Source: Bremerella cremea
GTDB lineage: Bacteria > Planctomycetota > Planctomycetia > Pirellulales > Pirellulaceae
DNA: 64,000 nucleotides
Direction of reading: 5' to 3'
Assembly (NCBI RefSeq): GCF_003335505.1
Contig: NZ_QPEX01000044.1
Span: 124,001-188,000 of the forward strand
In this document: piece by piece, positions 59,242-64,000 of the stretch
Numbering within the stretch: the stretch's first letter is position 1
How the letters are laid out: each line of letters opens with the position of its first letter
Position numbers and translations under genes: made by a program
The notes under the pieces: generated by a model
Database searches by the model: none
Told to the model about the DNA's origin: nothing
Seen by the model: only the letters and a program-made list of their open reading frames with translations

Positions 59242-61404
59242 ATGATACGCACCGACAACCAAATCATGCCCGCCTTTGTTGGGGTAAGACTGCTTTCGCG
59301 GGCACCTATGGTGATGGTCGTAGCTATTTGCTGCCTGGCCAGCACTGGCTGCATGAACTCGCGTTTTGCCAGTGTTCGCCGGACGCCGACGAACCCGCTA
59401 GATGGTCCGCTGCAATTGATGTCGTACAGCGGCCCTAAGGTGACCGATCGCACACGACAATCGCTTCGTCAGTTAAACCTGGAAAAATATGCTGACGGAG
59501 ATTATGCCCGTGGCTTGAGCGAGTTGGCTCAGATGATCGAGAAAGAGCCAACCGCAGACAATATGTATAGCTTTGCAGAGCTTTCCTACATCGCCGCCAC
59601 ACGGGCAGACGCCTTGGGCAAGAATGCGACCGCTTTGGAACTATACGCTGGCAGCGTCTCGCACGCTTACTACTACTTGTTTGAAAGCAAAGATGGAGCG
59701 CGTGCCGATGGCTATGACCCTCGCTTTCGTCAGGCCTGCGACATCTACAACAAATCGCTCGAAGGATCGCTGCGTCTGGTTAAGTTGCAAGGCAAGCTGA
59801 AACAAGGGGAAACCTACCGCATCAAAACCCCCAACCAGATTTTTATCATTTCGCTCGACACGGTTGGCCGTTGGCAGAATACCGAGTTCCAAGACTTCCA
59901 ATTCACTTCCGACTACGAAGTGGATGGACTCAAGAATCAGCACCGACAATATGGTCTTGGCGTGCCGCTGATTGCCGAATGCAAGGACAATCCGCCGAAT
60001 GCTCCTGGGGCAGAATATTTCCCCCCGAATTTGACGTTCGCTTTAACCGCCTTCTTGGAAGTGACGCATACCCCCGATATCGACTCGGAAACCAAGAAGC
60101 ATATCCACTATTGCCACATTCATTTGTACGACCCGCTCGAACAGCCTGAGATCGAGGTCAAAGGTAAAAAGGTTCCTCTAGAAGCCGATATCAGCACACC
60201 GCTGGCTTACTTGTTAGATTCAAGTTCGCTGGGGCCAGCCTACATGGCTACCCTTGGCATGCTCACCCCCGACGCCCAGAAAGACGAACGGGGAATTTAT
60301 ATGCTGGAACCGTACGATCCGAAGAAAATTCCGGTGATGATGGTCCACGGCTTATGGTCGAGTCCGATGACCTGGCTGGAAATGTTTAATGACTTACGAG
60401 CCCAGCCTGAAATCCGCAACAACTACCAGTTCTGGTTCTACCTTTACCCGACCGGCCAACCGTTTTGGATTTCTGCCGCGCAGTTCCGCTCAGACTTGGA
60501 AACGATGCGCAATAAGCTCGATCCCGATCGTGCGGCGATCGCCCTCGACCAGATGGTTCTTGTCGGCCATAGCATGGGCGGCTTGGTCTCACGGATGCAA
60601 ACAATCGAAAGCCAAAACAACTTTTGGCACATTGTTTCCGACCGCCCACCAAGTGAACTCCAAGGGGATCCTGAAGATGCGGAAGCACTGCGGCAGGTTC
60701 TCTTCTTTCACCCCAACCAATCGATCCGCCGGGTGATCACCATGGGCACGCCCCATCGAGGCAGCAACTTCGCCAACTCGACGACACGCTGGCTAGGCCA
60801 AAGCTTGATCACCTTGCCCAGCTTTGTCACCGGTAGCAGTAATCGACTAATTGCCAGCAATCCTGGCTACTTTAGCAATGAAGAGTTATTGCAGATCAGC
60901 ACCAGCGTAGACTCGCTGGCACCAGACTCACCGGTACTTCCTGCTCTGAACAATGCCCCGCAGGCACCATGGGTGAAATACCATACGGTCATTGGAATCG
61001 TTGATCCCGACACTTGGCTAGGTTATTTCTCTGGCCGAAGCGATGGTGTTGTGAAGTACGAGAGCGCCCACTTAGATGAGGCGGTTTCAGAATTGGTTGT
61101 TACTGCCGATCATAATTCGGTCCACCGAACGCCGCAAAGCGTGTTGGAAGTGCGACGAATCTTGCGAGAGCATGTTCTTCAGCTGCGGGAAGAATATTAC
61201 AGTTCCATCCAGCAGCAGGGAATCCGGCCCGCCACAGATAATCAAATCATGCCCGCCAGTCATCTTGCCCCGGTTGTTAAACCAGCAGATATGCCACAAC
61301 CTCAACCGGCAGCCGAAACCGTTGATCCAGCGAAGCGTTTATCTTCCGTGGAAACGAATCCACTGAGAAGAAGCATTTATTCGACTCCCCCGTCGCCCAA
61401 TTAA
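59242..61404 (+). CDS. Alpha/beta hydrolase lipoprotein
   Basis: 720 residues. An N-terminal hydrophobic stretch ends in a plausible lipobox (CCLASTGCMNS), so the protein is probably a lipoprotein. Residues 40-330 are a mixed helical/beta domain of unknown kind with one TPR-like stretch. The hydrolase domain (about 345-640) contains IPVMMVHGLWSSPMTWLEM, the nucleophile elbow VGHSMGGLVSRMQ and MGTPHRGSNFANS, as in lipases and PGAP1-like esterases. A late VVTADHNSVHRTP segment could supply the catalytic His. The tail is Pro-rich. A 24-base direct repeat links the start (59251-59274) with the C-terminus (61234-61257). Start codon choice is uncertain because no ribosome site is visible. Confidence 0.85.
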   Translation: MIRTDNQIMPAFVGVRLLSRAPMVMVVAICCLASTGCMNSRFASVRRTPTNPLDGPLQLMSYSGPKVTDRTRQSLRQLNLEKYADGDYARGLSELAQMIEKEPTADNMYSFAELSYIAATRADALGKNATALELYAGSVSHAYYYLFESKDGARADGYDPRFRQACDIYNKSLEGSLRLVKLQGKLKQGETYRIKTPNQIFIISLDTVGRWQNTEFQDFQFTSDYEVDGLKNQHRQYGLGVPLIAECKDNPPNAPGAEYFPPNLTFALTAFLEVTHTPDIDSETKKHIHYCHIHLYDPLEQPEIEVKGKKVPLEADISTPLAYLLDSSSLGPAYMATLGMLTPDAQKDERGIYMLEPYDPKKIPVMMVHGLWSSPMTWLEMFNDLRAQPEIRNNYQFWFYLYPTGQPFWISAAQFRSDLETMRNKLDPDRAAIALDQMVLVGHSMGGLVSRMQTIESQNNFWHIVSDRPPSELQGDPEDAEALRQVLFFHPNQSIRRVITMGTPHRGSNFANSTTRWLGQSLITLPSFVTGSSNRLIASNPGYFSNEELLQISTSVDSLAPDSPVLPALNNAPQAPWVKYHTVIGIVDPDTWLGYFSGRSDGVVKYESAHLDEAVSELVVTADHNSVHRTPQSVLEVRRILREHVLQLREEYYSSIQQQGIRPATDNQIMPASHLAPVVKPADMPQPQPAAETVDPAKRLSSVETNPLRRSIYSTPPSPN

Positions 61405-61454
61405 CGAGAATCAGGCTAACCATTGAAGACCCAGGGGAGTCGAAGATCCAGCGA

Positions 61455-61829
61455 CTAACCGATGGCGTTGGATGCTCTGGCAGCAAGGAAGTCTCGCATG
61501 CTGGTTGCCCGCGGTGAATCGTTCCGCTTGCTGTCGCTTCCGTCTGCTTTCACCCGAAAAGAAACCACACGGTAATCTTCGCTGGGCTGAGATTTGCCTT
61601 TTCCGTTGGCCGCTTCGATTTGATCGATGCGATTGACAACGGGGCTTGCTGACTCTATTTCTTCGACAGGGGCAGCCACTTCCGGCTCTAATTCGCTACG
61701 AACGATCTTCACATCCGAAGGGGCATCGATACCGATACGAACCGTATTTCCCTTCACCTTCAAGATAGTGATCGTAACGCCTTCGCCAATCTGAATCTGC
61801 TGCTGCTGCTTGCGAGTCAAAACTAACAT
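61455..61829 (-). CDS. csrA: CsrA paralogue with C-terminal extension
   Basis: 124 residues, of which the first ~50 (MLVLTRKQQQQIQIGEGVTI, then GNTVRIGIDAPSDVKIVRSEL) match CsrA, including the conserved Arg in the DVKIVRSEL region. The following ~70 residues are a polar, Ser/Glu/Lys-rich tail (EIESASPVVNRIDQIEAANG) absent from standard CsrA and from the paralogue at 57642. An ACGGAG ribosome site lies nine bases ahead of the ATG. The extension might bring in a partner protein or change dimer or RNA affinity. A sigma-54-like -24/-12 site lies about 60 bases upstream. It is convergent with the lipoprotein hydrolase gene. Both CsrA identity and start are clear; the tail's role is unknown. Confidence 0.93.
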   Translation of the reverse strand: MLVLTRKQQQQIQIGEGVTITILKVKGNTVRIGIDAPSDVKIVRSELEPEVAAPVEEIESASPVVNRIDQIEAANGKGKSQPSEDYRVVSFRVKADGSDSKRNDSPRATSMRDFLAARASNAIG

Positions 61830-61892
61830 GGGTTTACACTCCGTTGCAAAAAAGGGATTTCCTTGAGTGGTTGCGTTGATGTTTTCAGTATT

Positions 61893-61908
61893 AGCAAAGA
61901 GGATGCCA
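61893..61908 (-). promoter_or_regulatory. Candidate sigma-54 promoter of the extended csrA
   Basis: On the minus strand TGGCAT-CCTCT-TTGCT matches the TGGCAC-N5-TTGC consensus, with GG and GC at the right -24/-12 spacing. It lies 64-79 bases before the csrA ATG. One such match per window of this size is not far from chance expectation, so the call is tentative. Confidence 0.35.
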
Positions 61909-62242
61909 AACGTTAACGAAATGACACCTATTTGCCGTAACTGGTTCGCATACCACTAGTTATCGAAAATGAGCCCAAATTCCTGGCTGCCAAGTAGTGT
62001 ACAAACTTTCAATGGTTTGGCAAGCAATTTTGTCAAAATCACAAAATGGCAGCGTCTTGGCCACCAAAACGGTCTTTATCTGACCAGTTCTGGCTGAATT
62101 TATCGGTAACACAAGCTAGCAGTCGTTTTGCCCGTGTCAGGCTGCTATCAGCCTAAGAACCGCTAGGAATCGCTTTCTCTGAGCTAGCATTTCCCTGACT
62201 ATAGGAAAGAGAGTAGGAACATTAGGCAGAAGCGGGCGGAGT

Positions 62243-62313
62243 AAAAAAAGTGCCCAGCCACATGACCAAGGGCAGCGTGCCGTTTTTCAACGACTCAGGT
62301 CACATGGCCGGGC
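62243..62313 (-). terminator. Probable terminator downstream of the membrane protein genes
   Basis: GCCCAGCCACATGACC (62252-62267) pairs with GGTCACATGGCCGGGC (62298-62313) over 13 of 16 positions, with a 30-base interior that can fold itself. On the minus strand the stem is followed by a run of seven T. It lies about 165 bases after the stop at 62478. Confidence 0.6.
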
Positions 62314-62477
62314 TGGGGCTTGGAAATGAGCGGTTTGTTACGTTTGCATGAAGAGATGCGAGAACGTATAGCAAGCCCAACTAATGTTTAAACAATTTTA
62401 CTCAGTTAAACGCTCTACGGCGTTTCCAATATTGGCAAGGAAGAGCAAAAAAAGGAAAAACTTGTCCCAACAATCAT

Positions 62478-63038
62478 TCAGACCGGAGGAGTTATCTCGC
62501 CAGCTTGTTCACCGCGCGGATCGAAGAACTGGTATGATATCACCCGCCATTGCCCATCTGGGTCTAGTTGAAACGTTAATACGAGGAAGGTGGCGAACTG
62601 CCCGTCCATCACCTCGTTTCCGCGCAGGTGGCCGGTCATTTTGACGTTAACTTTGGCAATCCCAATCGGCGGCGTCGATCCACGATTAATCGTGACCTCG
62701 AGATTCTGCTTTACTTTGACAGACTCAATTTCGACAAGCTTCATTTGCCGCTCGGCCTGGTCCTTCAAATTAGGGACTGCTACCGAGACACACTCTGTTA
62801 CTCCTTCAACATCGTTGGCTTCCAACGCGGCTGCAATATCGTAGACGACCGCTTCGATTCGCTCTCCCTCGGTCACAATGACGAATTCTAGCGCCAGCAA
62901 CAGCGAACAAACCGCGATCCAGCCAATTAACAGATACAAAAACAGTTGCTTGCCCGTTTGCAGCATCGTGCCCGCCAGAATGGCTCCGCCGATGACCGCA
63001 ATAATGATGATGGGGAGCGATTGTTCAAAAATCCACAT
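62478..63038 (-). CDS. Membrane protein with C-terminal NTF2-like domain
   Basis: 186 residues. Two N-terminal membrane segments (IIIIAVIGGAILAGTML and LFLYLLIGWIAVCSLLLALE) are followed by a domain from about residue 60. That domain shows AVVYDIAAALEANDVEGVTE and then beta strands (IGIAKVNVKMTGHLRGNEVM, QFATFLVLTFQLDPDGQWRV). Its last half reads like the cone-shaped NTF2/SnoaL fold, often a small binding or scaffold domain. No catalytic residues can be assigned. The gene begins 13 bases after the 63052 gene ends, so both form an operon of unknown function. Confidence 0.75.
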   Translation of the reverse strand: MWIFEQSLPIIIIAVIGGAILAGTMLQTGKQLFLYLLIGWIAVCSLLLALEFVIVTEGERIEAVVYDIAAALEANDVEGVTECVSVAVPNLKDQAERQMKLVEIESVKVKQNLEVTINRGSTPPIGIAKVNVKMTGHLRGNEVMDGQFATFLVLTFQLDPDGQWRVISYQFFDPRGEQAGEITPPV

Positions 63039-63051
63039 GCTGGATCACCGT

Positions 63052-63429
63052 CTAGGTATCTTGCCGTTGCCGCTGATCGGCTTCCGGAGGAGGTTGTATT
63101 GGCTGATGAAATCGAACGTACCATAGTCGCACCCAGCCCACCGAAACCAAAACGCCTAGCACAACATAGATATAGTTCCAACCAATCAGCGTGTTGTCAG
63201 GCGTTGAGACCGCTGCCACGGGAACTTCACCGGTGGTGGCAGCAGGATCTTCCAGCGTTTGGCTCATGTACTCTCGGGCTTGATGCTGCCGCTCGATATC
63301 TGCTTGGCGGATATCCAACTTCGAGCGGAAGACCACCAGCAAGATGAGCGCTGTCGTGGCGAACAGGTAAAGCCAAAACCAGGGAGAATCGGTAATCGGC
63401 TCTTGCTGTGGGGCTGGGGTAACGCTCAT
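63052..63429 (-). CDS. Small two-segment membrane protein
   Basis: 125 residues with two hydrophobic segments (WFWLYLFATTALILLVVF near residues 17-35 and YIYVVLGVLVSVGWVRLWYV near 86-105). They are separated by a charged, helical stretch (RQADIERQHQAREYMSQTLE). The C-terminus is Pro/Gln-rich. No family recognised. It shares a probable operon with the NTF2-like membrane protein and lies 97 bases downstream of eno, past eno's terminator. Confidence 0.65.
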   Translation of the reverse strand: MSVTPAPQQEPITDSPWFWLYLFATTALILLVVFRSKLDIRQADIERQHQAREYMSQTLEDPAATTGEVPVAAVSTPDNTLIGWNYIYVVLGVLVSVGWVRLWYVRFHQPIQPPPEADQRQRQDT

Positions 63430-63464
63430 GAATTTAGTCTAACTCAACGCGACAAGCCACGCGA

Positions 63465-63499
63465 AAGAAAAACAAGGGGCCACGCGGGGCCCCTTGTTC
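63465..63499 (-). terminator. eno: Rho-independent terminator of eno
   Basis: AACAAGGGGCC (63471-63481) pairs with GGCCCCTTGTT (63488-63498), perfect over eleven bases, and is followed on the minus strand by TTTTTCTTT. It lies 28 bases after the eno stop codon. Confidence 0.9.
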
Positions 63500-63526
63500 C
63501 GATTAGACAGTCTGTACGGGCAATGA

Positions 63527-64000
<474 letters not shown>

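Larger units (their letters stand above)
61830..62477. other. Intergenic region upstream of the extended csrA
   Basis: 648 bases without a supported gene. It contains the sigma-54-like site at 61893-61908 and the terminator at 62243-62313. The pair TGCCAA...TTGGCA (about 62000-62035) forms an interrupted inverted repeat of unknown meaning. Confidence 0.45.

Noticed and set aside
61998-62040. TGCCAA...TTGGCA inverted repeat
   Set aside because: Long, AT-rich spacer and short arms; could easily arise by chance and has no T-tract.

Overview
The window comes from a planctomycete, most likely a marine Pirellulaceae (Blastopirellula/Bremerella/Rhodopirellula-like). The evidence is the set of very large surface proteins carrying LEPR-XLL-type N-termini and dockerin repeats, two BBP7-family beta-barrel proteins, an SHD1-domain protein, a sulfatase with a CSPSR site, a SOUL protein, two CsrA paralogues and scattered housekeeping genes. 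No phage, IS element, CRISPR array, tRNA or rRNA was found. This assignment rests on family recognition by eye, not on a search.

Layout. 1-3875 (minus): a GAF-GAF-transmembrane-HlyD fusion protein cut by the window edge, preceded by a short SecA-like ATPase. 4409-5806 (+): a BBP7 porin. 5904-34413: the heart of the window, about 28 kb coding for five giant or large exported proteins (822, 648, 921, 4800 and 1653 residues). Each starts with a basic N-terminus and a variant of the LEPR-XLL motif. Each also has one dockerin, and four of the five end in a similar acidic/hydrophobic tail. A small hotdog thioesterase gene sits among them. 34807-38574 (minus): a second BBP7 protein with a Cys/Gly-rich segment, an FG-GAP repeat protein and a SOUL protein. 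38747-41552 (minus): an SHD1-domain protein whose start overlaps the end of guaB. 41767-43966 (+): three small secreted proteins, two of them tandem paralogues. 44042-46990 (minus): a secreted protein, a SelA-like protein without the PLP lysine, and a small secreted protein. 47163-48302 (+): proC and a small Cys-containing protein. 48437-52396 (minus): a Lys-rich-tailed small protein, an EttA-like ABC-F ATPase and guaA, with a candidate sRNA on the other strand between the last two. 52780-54162 (+): surE and a Pro/Gly/Tyr-rich secreted protein. 54203-56904 (minus): sulfatase, TPR protein and a Nudix-like protein. 57642-61829: csrA, a DegT-type aminotransferase, a lipoprotein hydrolase and a second, extended csrA. 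62478-64000 (minus): two membrane proteins and the end of eno.

How they may work together (inference). The five LEPR-XLL proteins combine dockerins, cohesin-like beta domains, cadherin-like and SdrB-like stalk domains, two zinc-protease motifs and beta-propeller or parallel-beta-helix repeats. They look like parts of one extracellular matrix or adhesion system. The short SecA-like ATPase and the HlyD fusion nearby are plausible, but unproven, partners for exporting such large proteins. Purine synthesis (guaB, guaA), proline synthesis, glycolysis (eno) and post-transcriptional control (two CsrAs) are ordinary neighbours.
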